64,000 nt of DNA from NCBI GenBank assembly GCA_029990175.1, contig JARKIP010000035.1, positions 35,974,001 through 36,038,000 on the forward strand. The letters are read 5' to 3'. Position numbers and translations under genes: made by a program. Of the stretch, positions 11,170 to 22,507 are shown in pieces (the stretch's first letter is position 1; each line of letters begins with the position of its first letter). The stretch comes from Petunia secreta (Eukaryota; Streptophyta; Magnoliopsida; Solanales; Solanaceae). The notes below the pieces were generated by a model that was not told the origin of the DNA, searched no databases, and worked only from the letters and a program-made list of their open reading frames with translations.

Positions 11170-14100
11170 ATGGCTGGAAACGATGGCAAAGGCATTGAAA
11201 AGCCTGAATTGTCGTTAGCCGATCTCATGGCTGCGATACAAGGCATCAGTGCCGAAGTAAGAGGAGTGAGTGCTCGAGTAGCTAACCTCGAGCAGGGAAA
11301 CGCGTCCGTGGCCATGCATGGGTCCGGCGCTGGAACAAGCCAATCTACTCCGATGAAACCTGAGCTGTATGCTGAGCTTGTACGACAACATCAGTTGACA
11401 AGTGAAGCAATTCGAAGAGAGCTTAACTTGGGCAACCCCCAAGCTGGAAATCAAAACTTGGGCATTCCCCGAGGAGAGAGGTTACCACTTCCAAGGACCC
11501 GAAGAGATCTTGGAGCTGTGACCGAAGAGGTTGATGAAGAGGAATTTCCCGAGGACGAATATGAGCGTGAGCCGCCATTCGCTCAACGAAGGCAAGCTCC
11601 CCGAGGACGTGGAAATTTCCGAGGTCGAGGCCGAGGCGCAAATGTTGAAAGAAATATTGAGCGTGTGGCTTATGATCGAGAAGATGAGTTTCCCGAACAG
11701 GCTAGAGTTGTTCGAGACTCAAACTTAAACAGTGTCAAGATCACTATTCCACCCTTTAAAGGAACTAGTGATCCCGACGAGTATCTTGAATGGAAGCTTA
11801 AAATGGAACGCATCTTTGAAACAAATGAGATGACCGATGAGAGAAAAGCTGCCCATGCCATTGCTTCGTTCGAAGCTTATGCATCAACATGGTGGGAATC
11901 TGACAAGAGGCATCGAAGAAGAAATGACTATCCAGTAGTCAATACATGGCCACAGTTGATGAGAGCGATGGATGGTAAGTACTTAAGTGCCAAATACAGG
12001 CAGACTCAGATGCAAAAACTCTATGAGTTAAAGCAAGGGTCTAAGTCCGTCCAAGAGTACCACGATGAGTTTGAAAAGGTTCGATTGAATCTTGATCTGG
12101 TCGAAGACGAAGAGCAAGCCATTATCAGATTTAAAAATGGCTTGGCTAGGGATGTGTCATCTCAGTTGAGACTCCACGTGTACCACACGTTGGAAGATCT
12201 GTTCGATGCTGCCACCGAAGCTGAAAAATTGGTGAAGGACGATAAGGCAAACCGGTATCGAGGAGTTACTACTTCTGCTCCTTTGAACCGAAGTAAAGAA
12301 TGGAAAAGTCCAAACCAAACAAATGCTAACACTGTTCGAGATTCGAAGAGACCCTTCGAAAGAGGTATGACCGTTAACCAACAAAGAGAAGTGGGAGGTA
12401 AAGTTCAACTCAACTCTCCTAGTGCTTCAAATATTCAGTGTCACAAATGCAAAGGTTATGGTCACATGGCAAAAGAGTGTCCAACTCGCAAGGTTATGCT
12501 TCTGCTCGAAGATGGAACCGTCCATGAGCAAGCGAGTGACACCGAGGAGGAAATTATCGAGGAGACTGATCGAGCTGAAGGTGATGATGATCATGAGGCT
12601 GCCGAAGCTGATCATCCGGAAATGTTTCTTGTGGTTCGAAGGAATTTGAGCTGCATGACTCTTGAAGAAGAGGACAACCAAAGAGAAAACCTCTTTCATG
12701 CCCGATGTCGAGTGAGGGGAAAGGTGTGTTCGATGATCATTGACTCTGGTAGCTGTGCAAATGTGGTGAGCCAAACTTTGGTTTCACAAATGGGACTACC
12801 TACGATGAAGCATCCCCACCCTTACAAATTACAATGGCTGAATGAGTGTGGAGAATTGAGGGTTGTCAAACAAGTGTGGATCAAGTTTAGAATCGGCGAG
12901 TATCAAGATGAAATGGTATTCGATGTGGTGCCGATGCAAGCTTGTCATTTGCTCTTGGGTCGACCATGGCAATATGACCGAACAGCTGTTCACAATGGCA
13001 GATCCAACACTTACACCGTAAAGCTTGATGGGAAGAGTTTCATCCTCAAACCATTGTCTCCGAAACAAGTCTCCGAGGACTATAAACGAATGAAAGAATT
13101 GAAAGAAGCGGCCAAAGCTAAGCTTCCGATAGGAGCAAAACTGGGGCCCGAAGAGATAAACTCACCGACCGAAGTGAAAGGAATTTGTGCAATCATGCAA
13201 CCCGGTGAGATCTTACGAGGCAACGACCACGGTCAGATGATGATTTGCCTCGTGCACAAGGGTATCTTTCTAAACTCTAATGATGATTTTTCTAATGATC
13301 ACCCTTTGCCTTTGTTTGTTCAAAAAGTTTTGCAGGACTTCGAGGACATGTTTCCCGAGGAAATGCCAGGTGGATTACCTCCATTGAGAGGAATCGAGCA
13401 CCAAATTGACTTCGTACCAGGATCTCAAATCCCTAACAAACCTGCATACCGGTGTAATCCCGAAGACACCAAAGAGCTCCAACGGCAGGTTGATGAATTG
13501 CTGAACAAGGGCCTCGTTCGTGAGAGCTTGAGTCCTTGCGCCGTTCCTGTTATCCTTGTTCCGAAGAAGGATGGAACATGGCGAATGTGTGTTGACTGTC
13601 GAGCAGTCAACAAAATAACGGTAAAGTATCGTCATCCTATCCCTCGATTAGATGACATGCTAGATGAGTTAAGTGGTTCTTCATGCTTTTCGAAGATAGA
13701 CCTCAGGTCCGGTTACCATCAGATCCGAATGAAACCCGGGGACGAGTGGAAAACCGCATTCAAGACCAAATTCGGTCTCTATGAATGGTTGGTGATGCCT
13801 TTTGGCTTATCCAATGCACCGAGCACATTCATGCGACTGATGAACCATGTGCTCAAACCGTTCATAAATAAGTTTGTTGTCGTTTATTTCGATGACATAC
13901 TTGTTTATAGCAGAACCGTGGATGAACATGTCGACCACCTAAGGCAAGTACTTGAAAAGCTTCGAGAAGAGAAGTTGTATGCCAACTTCAAGAAATGCGC
14001 CTTTGGTGTCGATCGTGTAGTCTTTCTTGGATTTGTTGTCAGCGCTAATGGTGTCGAAGTCGACGAATCAAAAGTCGAAGCCATCAAAGATTGGCCAACT

Positions 14101-16080
14101 CCAACCTCGGTATCACAAGTTCGTAGCTTCCATGGCTTAGCTAGCTTTTACCGAAGGTTTGTTCGTGACTTTAGCACCATAGCAGCTCCTTTAACCGAGC
14201 TGGTGAAGAAAGACAATCCATTTGTGTGGGGAGAGTCCCAAGAGAGGGCTTTCCAAGAGTTGAAGCGGAGGCTTTGTTCTGCCCCGTTGTTGCAACTCCC
14301 AGACTTCGGCAAAGCATTCGAAGTCGAGTGTGATGCGTCTGGAGTTGGGATCGGAGGAGTGCTGATGCAAGAATCGAAGCCGGTCGCTTACTTTAGCGAA
14401 AAGCTTAAGGGTGCAACCTTGAACTACTCTACGTACGACAAGGAGTTGTATGCCCTCGTTCGAGCACTCGCCCATTGGCAGCATTATTTGTGGCCTCGAG
14501 AGTTTGTGATCAAAAGTGATCATGAGTCTTTGAAACATCTCCGAGGTCAGGAGAAATTGAATCGAAGACATGCCAAGTGGGTTGAATTCATTGAAAGCAT
14601 CAAGCTAATGTACGATGACGATCCCAAGCTGAAATGCGTTCGTGACGCAATCTTGAGTGGCCGAAGGGTTGAGAAGTATCAGTGGCACGATGGCTACCTC
14701 TTCAAGAATGGGAGGGTTTGTGTGCCAGTGTCATCGTGGAGAGAGCTCCTTGTTCGGGAAGCTCACTCCGGTGGACTGATGGGGCACTTCGGTGTCGACA
14801 AAACTCTTGGTATCTTGACCGAGCAGTTCCATTGGCCCAAAATGCGACGAGATGTGGAAAAGCTTTGCAACGCTTGTCTCGTTTGCAAGAAAGCTAAATC
14901 GAAGTCCAACCCTCATGGTTTGTACACCCCGTTACCTGTGCCTGATCGACCGTGGGTTGATATATCAATGGACTTTGTCTTGGGGTTACCGAGGTCGGGG
15001 GGAGGACATGATAGCATCTTCGTTGTGGTTGATCGATTTTCGAAAATGGCTCACTTTATTCCTTGCAAGAAGTGTGATGATGCACAGCATGTAGCTACAT
15101 TGTTTGTTTCTAATGTGTTGAAATTGCATGGTGTACCTCGTACTATTGTGAGTGATCGAGACACAAAATTCTTGAGTCATTTTTGGAAGTGTCTATGGGG
15201 TGCCCTCGGCACCAAACTACTCTTCTCGACGTCTCACCATCCACAGACTGATGGACAGACCGAGGTAGTTAACCGAACCTTGGGATCTTTGCTTCGGGCA
15301 ATGACCAAAGGGAAGGTTGGAAACTGGGCTGATCGTTTGCCCATGATGGAGTTTGCATACAATCGAACGGTGCATAGAATGATCAACATGACCCCGTTTG
15401 AATGTGTGTATGGCTTTAATCCTTTAATTCCACTTGATTTAACCCCATTGCCTCGAGATTCTGTTCTTGATTTTGAAGGTACTCGACGAGCAGCTGCCTT
15501 GATCGAATTGCATGCAAAGGTGAAGAAGAACCTCGAGGAGGCCTATGCAAAGGTTGCCTTAAAGAAAAACAAGGGGCGTAAAAAGTTGGAATTAAAGAAG
15601 GGAGATTGGGTTTGGGTTCACTTCCGAAAGGAACGCTTCCCGAACCAAAGGAAAGGAAAGTTGGCTCCTCGAGGGGATGGTCCATTTCAAGTGTTGACCA
15701 AGATCAACAACAATGCCTACGTGATCGACCTCCCTGGTGAGTATAACGTGTCCAACACCTTTAATGTTGCTGACTTAGTTCCTTGTGTTGTAGGTCCAAC
15801 TTCGGAGGACGAGGAAGGCTTGATTTCGAGGACGAAACCTTCTCAAGAAGGGGAGGATGATGCAGCCCGATCACGTGCTGATCAAGTGATCGATCCACCG
15901 ATGAGACCGATGACAAGAAGCCAAGCCAAGTTGCTGCACGATGTGCACGTTCACTTAGCCTGGCCGAAGGAAAACAATTGCTCCGAAGCTGAGTGGCCGA
16001 GCTCAAGAATCGAAGGCATTATCTTCAGATTTGAGCCCGAAGGCAAAGTGAACGAGGACAATGAGCTCGAAGACAATTGA
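11170..16080 (+). CDS. E4 gag-pol polyprotein, 1636 aa, RNase H truncated
   Basis: The ATG at 11170 follows the GTACA context shared by all gag starts here; the open frame also extends slightly upstream without an ATG. Domains in order: gag with an RG-rich stretch; CCHC knuckle (12439); retropepsin Asp-Ser-Gly (12743); RT with YFDD (13885-13896); RNase H; integrase with zinc-binding region and DDE core; C-terminal region ending in the LTR. Compared with E7, E9 and E12, 38 residues (114 nt) are missing at about 14598/14599, between two Glu-Ser pairs, without loss of frame. The missing part includes the RNase H ADALSR block with a catalytic Asp. The polyprotein is otherwise intact, so this copy was probably replicated with help or lost the segment during its last reverse transcription. 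Confidence 0.95.
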   Translation: MAGNDGKGIEKPELSLADLMAAIQGISAEVRGVSARVANLEQGNASVAMHGSGAGTSQSTPMKPELYAELVRQHQLTSEAIRRELNLGNPQAGNQNLGIPRGERLPLPRTRRDLGAVTEEVDEEEFPEDEYEREPPFAQRRQAPRGRGNFRGRGRGANVERNIERVAYDREDEFPEQARVVRDSNLNSVKITIPPFKGTSDPDEYLEWKLKMERIFETNEMTDERKAAHAIASFEAYASTWWESDKRHRRRNDYPVVNTWPQLMRAMDGKYLSAKYRQTQMQKLYELKQGSKSVQEYHDEFEKVRLNLDLVEDEEQAIIRFKNGLARDVSSQLRLHVYHTLEDLFDAATEAEKLVKDDKANRYRGVTTSAPLNRSKEWKSPNQTNANTVRDSKRPFERGMTVNQQREVGGKVQLNSPSASNIQCHKCKGYGHMAKECPTRKVMLLLEDGTVHEQASDTEEEIIEETDRAEGDDDHEAAEADHPEMFLVVRRNLSCMTLEEEDNQRENLFHARCRVRGKVCSMIIDSGSCANVVSQTLVSQMGLPTMKHPHPYKLQWLNECGELRVVKQVWIKFRIGEYQDEMVFDVVPMQACHLLLGRPWQYDRTAVHNGRSNTYTVKLDGKSFILKPLSPKQVSEDYKRMKELKEAAKAKLPIGAKLGPEEINSPTEVKGICAIMQPGEILRGNDHGQMMICLVHKGIFLNSNDDFSNDHPLPLFVQKVLQDFEDMFPEEMPGGLPPLRGIEHQIDFVPGSQIPNKPAYRCNPEDTKELQRQVDELLNKGLVRESLSPCAVPVILVPKKDGTWRMCVDCRAVNKITVKYRHPIPRLDDMLDELSGSSCFSKIDLRSGYHQIRMKPGDEWKTAFKTKFGLYEWLVMPFGLSNAPSTFMRLMNHVLKPFINKFVVVYFDDILVYSRTVDEHVDHLRQVLEKLREEKLYANFKKCAFGVDRVVFLGFVVSANGVEVDESKVEAIKDWPTPTSVSQVRSFHGLASFYRRFVRDFSTIAAPLTELVKKDNPFVWGESQERAFQELKRRLCSAPLLQLPDFGKAFEVECDASGVGIGGVLMQESKPVAYFSEKLKGATLNYSTYDKELYALVRALAHWQHYLWPREFVIKSDHESLKHLRGQEKLNRRHAKWVEFIESIKLMYDDDPKLKCVRDAILSGRRVEKYQWHDGYLFKNGRVCVPVSSWRELLVREAHSGGLMGHFGVDKTLGILTEQFHWPKMRRDVEKLCNACLVCKKAKSKSNPHGLYTPLPVPDRPWVDISMDFVLGLPRSGGGHDSIFVVVDRFSKMAHFIPCKKCDDAQHVATLFVSNVLKLHGVPRTIVSDRDTKFLSHFWKCLWGALGTKLLFSTSHHPQTDGQTEVVNRTLGSLLRAMTKGKVGNWADRLPMMEFAYNRTVHRMINMTPFECVYGFNPLIPLDLTPLPRDSVLDFEGTRRAAALIELHAKVKKNLEEAYAKVALKKNKGRKKLELKKGDWVWVHFRKERFPNQRKGKLAPRGDGPFQVLTKINNNAYVIDLPGEYNVSNTFNVADLVPCVVGPTSEDEEGLISRTKPSQEGEDDAARSRADQVIDPPMRPMTRSQAKLLHDVHVHLAWPKENNCSEAEWPSSRIEGIIFRFEPEGKVNEDNELEDN

Positions 16081-16610
16081 GCGTCCGAAGGCAGCAAGTG
16101 TGTGTTCGAGCAGACAATCGAGAACCGAAGCCAAGGCTTACCGAAGTCAAAGCCTGCCGAACACATTTTAGTTCAGCCCTGCGTGGCTTATTTCTATTGG
16201 TCGCTTGTGACCTTTTACTAGTTTACCCTTAGTAGTCCCTATATAAACCTTAGTCCTTACATTGTAAAAGCTAGGAGTTTTTGAACATTAATGAATTGAA
16301 TGAAAGTGCCGAGCACATTTCTTCTTGTCTCCGTCGTGAGCAAAACCCCGGTGAGGGCTTTTAAGGACTTGTGGCTTTCGGTTAGTCCGATTGAACATTC
16401 CTCTTGATCATTCAGTTTGCAAGAGGCAATGTTCTCTTGAGGATTGTTGCATAGTTAGGGTGATTCTTGTCTCCCTTTTGATCGAGCTTAGGGACAGGTT
16501 CCCCTCTGTTCTTTCGAAAGAAGCAAGTTTTGTCTTGCTTTTATCTTCTTCTTTAATTGTTCTTGTTCCGCGTTTGTGCTAAGCTTCCCTTCGGGAATTG
16601 CATTGCACCA
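15858..16610 (+). repeat. 3' LTR of E4
   Basis: 753-bp LTR following the polypurine tract (AAGAAGGGGAGGA). The gag-pol frame runs 223 bp into it and stops at 16080. Confidence 0.96.
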
Positions 16611-16615
16611 GAAAA

Positions 16616-18197
16616 CCTCTTTCATGCTAGGTGCCGAGTGATGGGCCAAGTATGTTCAATGGTTGTTGATTCGGGGAGTTGTACTAACATAGTGAGCCAA
16701 ACCTTGATTTCCCAATTGAAGTTACCCACTCTAAAGCATCCAAAACCATATCGTTTACAATGGCTTAGCGAGTGTGGTGAACTAAAGGTGGTGAAACAAG
16801 CGTTGATTGAGTTTAGCATTGGGAGCTATAAGGATAAGATCATGTTTGACGTGGTCCCGATGCAAGCATGCCATTTATTGTTTGGGAGACCATGGCAACA
16901 TGATAGGTGTGTAGTGCATGATGGCCGGACCAACTCCTATACGGTCAAGCAAGATGGGAGAAAGTATGTGCTTAGACCTTTGACTCCAAGGCAAGTGAGG
17001 GAAGACTACAAACGAATGAAGGAGTTGAGGGAAGAGGCTAAAGCAAAGTCACCCATTGTACTTGAACCCGAGGCAAACAATCTTATTGTTTTGCCAATGC
17101 ATGATGAAAATGAGAGTCACTCCACTTCAAATGAGAGAGAAAAGATAGAGAGAAGTGAGGGAGTGACCGGTGACAATCCAAGAGAGGAAAAAGGAGAGGA
17201 TTTGAGGAGTGATGTGAGGGGATTGTCACCACAAACTACACTTGACCATGAGGTAAAATTGAGAGAGATGAGAGGTGAGGAAGGAAAAATTGAGAGTGAG
17301 AGCACCTATTGTTCTAACCCTTCTTTATCTTCTATCTCTTCTTGTGAAAGCTCTTGTGTAGGTACATTTGAAGACAAGTCATTGGAGCCTCAATGTGAGC
17401 TTCATGAAGGAGAAGTTGCATATGACACTTCAAACCTTGTGAGTGATCAAGGGGGTACTACAAATGTAAGTGTCGCTTCACCTTTTCATGAACCTACTAG
17501 CTACTTGTCTTGTGATGACTCAACATTAGTTGGTGTTTTTGATGCATCTAGTGAGTATACCACTAGTGAAGAGTCTAGTTGTCAACTTGTGTGTGCTTGT
17601 GAAGCACTAGTTGGAAAGGATTTTATGCCACATCATGATGTGAGCTCATTGTTCATTGAACCCTTCCCTAGTGTAGATTTGATAGTTGACCATGATTGTG
17701 ACCTTTGCTATGACACACCACCAACCTTTGACATAGGGAAAGATGAGGTAGTTGACCATTCCCTAATTAATATGCTTCTATTTGGTGGACCAATGTGTTG
17801 TGGTAAGGATGGTTTTGACCTTGAGGAGTCCAAATTGCATGAATTGGACAAGGTATTCTACGATGACTCCTCAAGTGAACCTAGTCTTGATAACTTGTCT
17901 ATGCTTGATCATGAAAGTGAGATGCATGTTTATACTAATCCATTGTTTGAAGGCATTCTCATTAGTGGTAATGACTTGTATCGGACTAGGGTGAATAGCA
18001 AATTGGAACCCCCATGGTGTGAAGGAATTGATTCCTTAGGCAACCCATTGTTTGAGAATTTGGGTGAGGTAGATGGTTCTTTGAGTGACCCTACTATTGC
18101 TAGTTGGGGTTATTGTACCACAAGAGTGTGTTTTCCCATACTTAGTGCACTAACCTACTCTTGTAGTAGGAATTTTTTTGTTTTTGTTGCCTTTTGA
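16616..18197 (+). pseudogene. E5 protease-X, continuation of the split E5 ORF
   Basis: Coding resumes after the E4 target duplication with the protease (Asp-Ser-Gly near 16670; CSMVVDSGSC) and continues into X, closely matching E3 and E11 through MPHHDVSS, CYDTPP and LYRTRV. After ASWGY about 420 nt of X are missing relative to E11, removing the ALKKGSG block and part of the hydrophobic stretch; GGTTAT occurs at both edges, suggesting a microhomology deletion. The frame ends at 18197. The terminal hairpin and acceptor-like motif survived. Confidence 0.9.
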
Positions 18198-18202
18198 TGT
18201 AG
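18154..18202 (+). other. Conserved hairpin plus acceptor-like motif, E5
   Basis: CTAAC, then CCTACT-CTTGT-AGTAGG (18154-18170), a T-rich tract, and GATGTAG-GT with AG ending at 18202, 32 nt after the hairpin. The stem is the same as in E3 and E11 but the loop differs. The integrase-tail remnant is absent, so the acceptor joins directly to the GTGATGCTACC segment before the polypurine tract. Confidence 0.7.
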
Positions 18203-18266
18203 GTGATGCTACCTTGGAGGAGGACGCCTTAATTTCGAGGACGAAATTTTCTCAAGAAGGGGAGAA

Positions 18267-19037
18267 TGATGCAACCCAAATTGCATCGACACCTACACTT
18301 GGTCCGGGAGTCAAGGCATGGATGATATGAGCTCGGGGACAACTTGAAGACCATGCATTAGAGCTCAATCAAAGTGGAGGCAGGGCCGAAACCAGTGCAG
18401 GAAACAGGGGAGCCAAAGCAGGGCAAAACAGGGCAGCACTTTCTGAGCTTACTGCCTGACGAGGGAGATCTGTTCTTCGCGATCGCGTGCATGTCTGCGC
18501 GATCGCGATGAGGAAATCTCTGCTCTTCGCCTTCGTGCCACCCTCCGCGCGATCGCGCGCCTCAGCCACCAAGTGCCCACGCGATCGCTATTCCATTCAC
18601 GCGATCGCGATGACCAGTGGAGCAGTGCGGACCAGAAACTTGGCAAATGTTGTAATGGGAAACTATAAATACCCCCTTTGTTCATTTATTGCATTTTTAA
18701 CAAAACCTTGAATGTAGAATGATATATTTCTTGAGTGAATCTCAATGAAGAACCCGTGAGCGGGCATGATTTCACTTGGTGGATTCCAAGTTGAGCATCG
18801 AAACCTCTTTGATCATTCTATTTGCGAGAGCCGAGTGTCTCTTGAGGGTAGTTGCGTAGTATAGGTGATCCTTGACTTCACCCGGGGTGTATCGAGACGA
18901 GTTCCTCGGTGCTACTTAGGTAAACGTTCAAGCCTCGTCTTGCTTTTATCTCGATATCGTCTTCGATATCGCCTATCTTGTTTTAGCTTCCGCATTTTCA
19001 TATCGTTTCTTGCTTCCGCGTATTTTCCATTGCATCA
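18267..19037 (+). repeat. 3' LTR of element E5, GCGATCGC-type
   Basis: The 771-bp LTR begins TGATGCAACCC and ends CATTGCATCA after a polypurine tract (AAGAAGGGGAGAA). GCGATCGCG motifs are at 18477-18611, followed by TATAAATA near 18665. It is nearly the same as the E16 5' LTR (770 bp). It is inserted in gag of E6 (right flank CTCGA). Confidence 0.93.
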
Positions 19038-19518
19038 CTCGACCTCGGCCTCTACCCCGATCCACATTTCGACCCCAATTCATTGGCCTCCTAGGTTGAT
19101 AAGGAGCATCATACCCATAGGCCTCATCACCATACTCGGCTTCCTCCTCTTCTTGAGCCTCAACAACTTGCTCAAGAGGTGGGACAAACCTAACGGGTCT
19201 TCGAAGTGGAGCATTTCCTTGGGGATTGCCCAAGTTGAGAGGATTGCTCTCATGTTGGGGATTGCCCAACCCACGCTCTCGTAGAGCTTCAACTTTGCTT
19301 TGTTCATACCTCTTGTTTAGCTCAACAAAGTGTCCGGGAGTCATATGAGTGCTATGACTCGTGCCCTCTCCGGATTCAATTCGGACACTCGGGGTCCTCC
19401 TCTCACCGGTCTCAACTTGATTCCTTTCGACGGTTTCAAGTCTCAATGAGATATCCTCCAATTTAGCCATAATGGTGGCCATGAAATGCCTCATGGGATC
19501 ATCTCCTTCGTTTGCCAT
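19038..19518 (-). pseudogene. E6 gag N-terminus (minus strand), cut by E5
   Basis: The ATG at 19518 (MANEGDD) follows TGTAG-GTACA on the minus strand. About 160 residues are readable: a leucine-rich start, TPSV repeats, acidic EEEEAEYG and an RG-rich segment, ending where the E5 LTR joins. It is nearly identical to gag of E5 but without the C-run frameshift. The remainder of E6 is not in the window. Confidence 0.85.
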
Positions 19519-20760
19519 TGTACCTACAAGAAGCAACAAACGTTAGTAAAAGACCTCACTCACTCCCTCACTTGAGTTCACTCGGATCACTCTTTTGGGG
19601 GTGGTGGTGGATATTTCACTCGGACTTGTTACCAAAAGCTTCAAGTAGTTGACTATCAATCCTCAACCCAACCAACTATTCACAAGCCAATTGTACTCCG
19701 GGGCGAGTGGAGTTGATATGACTCGATGAACGCTAAGCAATTTGAAGTGAGGACTTGAACCAAAAGATACTACGGATCTTCTTTGAATTCTAGTCTCCTT
19801 TCTAGGCACGATGATCCTAATAGCTCAAAGTGATTAGTACTAATCGAGTAGGATTATACTCTAATAGCACTAACCGGAATTAATGCAATCAAACAAAGGG
19901 AAATGTCTATGAAAATCTACCCGAAACAACACTTTCAGCACTCAGGAGGGGCGCCTGAACTCAGGAGGGGGCGCCTAACTGTGCAGTGTTCCAGGCGGGG
20001 CGCCTGGGTCTAGGCGGGGCGCCTGGGACTTAGGCAGTAGCCAAGTCAGGCGGAGCGCCTGGCTTAGGCGGGGCGCCTGGCCTGGGGCCTTTTCCAACTC
20101 GTTCCAAACCCGTTTCAAGTCGATTTTCAAGCTCCAAATCCGATGTTTTCAACTTGTTTTCACAATCCAATGATACCCAAAGTTGATTTTGATCTTCCTT
20201 AACAAACCCCAATCACATTAACATCCAAACAATCACTCAATTTCAAGATTCAATGTCAAGAACTCAAGAACAAGGGGGTTTTTCAAAGGGTTTTCAAAAT
20301 GGATTGTGATTCATCAAACTTGCTGTTATCCATACTCAAATCCCACAAAATTGGTATCAAATCGTTTGTTTTTCAGTGAAGTTCAATCCCCAATAGCAAA
20401 TTTTCAAGCAAACATCAATCCAACCCAAGAATCAAGCCAAAATTCATCAAGAACAAGTTCTTCAAGGGTTTAAGGGGTTTTGGGGTTTCAAATTTTCAAA
20501 CTCCACCAATCCAAACAATTTTGGTATCCAAGTAACGGGAATTCATTCACGATCAAGAATCTATAACACCCATGTCATAAATCATCCAAACCAACAAGAT
20601 ACACCAAATTTTTGTATTTTTCAATTTTTCAATTTTTTTGTAATTTTCTTCTTTCAATAACTTCAACAACAAGAAAACTAAGAGAAAAGATACTAGGCAC
20701 GAAGAACCAAGGGTCGGGGGTTTGTAGAAACAAAACCCGAGCCTTGCTCTGATACCAAAC
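19519..20760 (-). other. E6 leader with AGGCGGGGCGCCT palindromes and PBS
   Basis: The minus-strand leader runs from the PBS (20746-20757, reversed) to the gag ATG. Palindromes of the same AGGCG-stem type as the E6 LTR cluster at 19943-20081. GTGAGGGAGTG and TGTAG-GTACAATG occur next to the ATG as in other elements. No ORF is supported. Confidence 0.8.
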
Positions 20761-21575
20761 TGATGAGAATCAAAATGCGGAAAGTAAAAAGATAAGAACG
20801 AGACGTAACTCGATCTCTAATCCCAAGTAGCAACGGAGAACTTGTTCCGTTACACCCCGGAAGAAGGACAAGAACACCTACGCTATGCAACTACCCTCGA
20901 GCCAACTAGGACCCGCAAGTAGAATGATCGGGGCGGGGTTGTTAGGCAACTAGAATCCACTAGAAGTAACAAGTCCCAACTAAGGTTGGTTTTCATAAAC
21001 CCAAAGAGAATCCACTCTTTACAATATTCAATTCATCATTCAACATAAACTAAGTGTAAAATAAGCTAGGCTTGGATATTTATAGTGTTTTCCCAAGCTT
21101 ACATAAGACTTAACTACCCTTACTTAATAAGGTGCAACAAATAAGCCACGCAGGGCAAAATAGTAAAAGAACCATAAGTTCAGCAGCTAGGAGGGGCGCC
21201 TGGGGCTGGGAGGGGCGCCTGGATCATGCTGAAGCTAGGCTGGGCGCCTGGAGCTAGGCGGGGCGCCTGGCTTGGCCTTCAGCTAGGCTGGGCGCCTGGC
21301 TAGGCTGGGCGCCTGGCTTGGCCTTCAGTCAGGCGGGGCGCCTGGCTAGGTGGGGCGCCTGGGTGCCTTCCATTCTTAGGCAGTGAGCTCCCTAGGCGGG
21401 GCGCCTGGGCTAGGCGGGGCGCCTAGTTGTGCTGGGCCTCCTTCCTTCTCTTTAGGCGTGGAGCCTAATGATGAAACCATCCGGAACACTTCCAAAGCCC
21501 TTGACTTCAAGTCCATTGTATCTTCCAAGCTTGGCACAATTCGGAAAGTGTCTTGGTGCAATTTGGGTCTCATCA
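20761..21575 (-). repeat. 5' LTR of element E6 (minus strand), AGGCGCC-type
   Basis: The 815-bp LTR has ends TGATGAGA / TCTCATCA. Palindromes AGGCGGGGCGCCT and close variants lie at 21191-21430. It is inserted in E7 between protease and RT (right flank TTCAT). Confidence 0.92.
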
Positions 21576-21991
21576 TTCATCTACCGGTGGCATGTGTGCC
21601 ATGATGCAACCGGGCGAGCTCTTGAAAGGTAATGATGGCACCAAATTTCTCCTATGCCTAGTGCACAAAGGTATGATCCTTAACTCTAATTGTGATTTTT
21701 CTTCTAGCCCTATGCCTAGTGCTTTGAAAAATGTCTTGGAAAACTTTGGGGACATGTTCCCGGATGAGATGCCCGATGGCTTACCTCCCTTGAGAGGAAT
21801 TGAACATCAAATTGACTTTATTCCGGGCTCTCAAATCCCGAACAAGCCGGCCTATAGAAGCAATCCCGAGGGTACAAGGGAGTTGCAAAAACAAGTTGAT
21901 GACTTGCTTTCCAAAGGCTTGGTAAGGGAGAGTTTGAGTCCTTGTGCCGTACCGGTCATTCTTGTCCCAAAGAAAGACGGCACTTGGAGAA
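21576..21991 (+). pseudogene. E7: start of RT region, split by E8
   Basis: The open frame begins with the MCAMMQPGE linker that follows protease in all autonomous elements here and runs through PLRGIEHQID and VILVPKKDGTW. It is cut by the E8 LTR at 21992, with target duplication GAGAA. The second part starts at 35484 and continues in frame across the insertion. The gag-PR part is not in the window. Confidence 0.9.
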
Positions 21992-22507
21992 TGATGCAAC
22001 CCAAAATACGCGGAAGCTAAACAACGACACAAATATGCGGAAGCGATAAAACACAAGATAGATGATATCAATGATATCGGGGAAACAAGGATTGGGGAGT
22101 CAAGAAACGAGAAGAAAGAACGGATTAATGAATTCAAGACATGAATTAATAATCCAAAAGGGAGAAAGTGAAACTCGAACCTTACAATGGACTCAACTAG
22201 GTGTCGATCGCCATAGGTTCCAAGTTAACGAAATACATGAAGCCTCGGGCTTCGGACTAGAAAGGCTCGGCCTTCTCTAATTCTCTCTTCTCTCTATTCA
22301 ATTCAAGCTAAAACTTCTGAAAATGAAGAGCTAATATGCTATATATACATTTACATTGGATATTGGACAAAAATGCCCCTGGAACTGATTCTGCCTCGCT
22401 GATCATCTTCTCCTCATCGCGATCGCGCCAGGAAGGCTCGCGATCGCGCAGACCATCTTCTACAGCATCGCGATCGCGCTAGGGATCTCGCGATCGCGCA
22501 GGTCTCC
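21992..22507 (-). repeat. E8 3' LTR, part distal to the coding region
   Basis: First 516 bp of the split LTR (starts TGATGCAACCC). GCGATCGC motifs at 22416-22501 are followed within a few bases by the E9 insertion point (TSD TCTCC, 22503-22507). Confidence 0.93.

Larger units (their letters stand above)
9199..16610 (+). mobile_element. E4, complete Ty3/gypsy element, very young insertion
   Basis: The two 753-bp LTRs (9199-9951 and 15858-16610) begin TGATGCAGCC and end TTGCACCA. I see one substitution between them (A at about 9643 against G at about 16302). TSD GAAAA lies at 9194-9198 and 16611-16615. The PBS is at 9955-9966 and the polypurine tract precedes 15858. The insertion splits the gag-PR of E5. 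This family is the most distant here: it has no palindrome arrays and a distinct gag. Confidence 0.97.

Noticed and set aside
16557..16615. A start of the E5 protease-X ORF inside the E4 3' LTR
   Set aside because: The upstream part is LTR sequence; the true frame comes from gag at 7718-9198.
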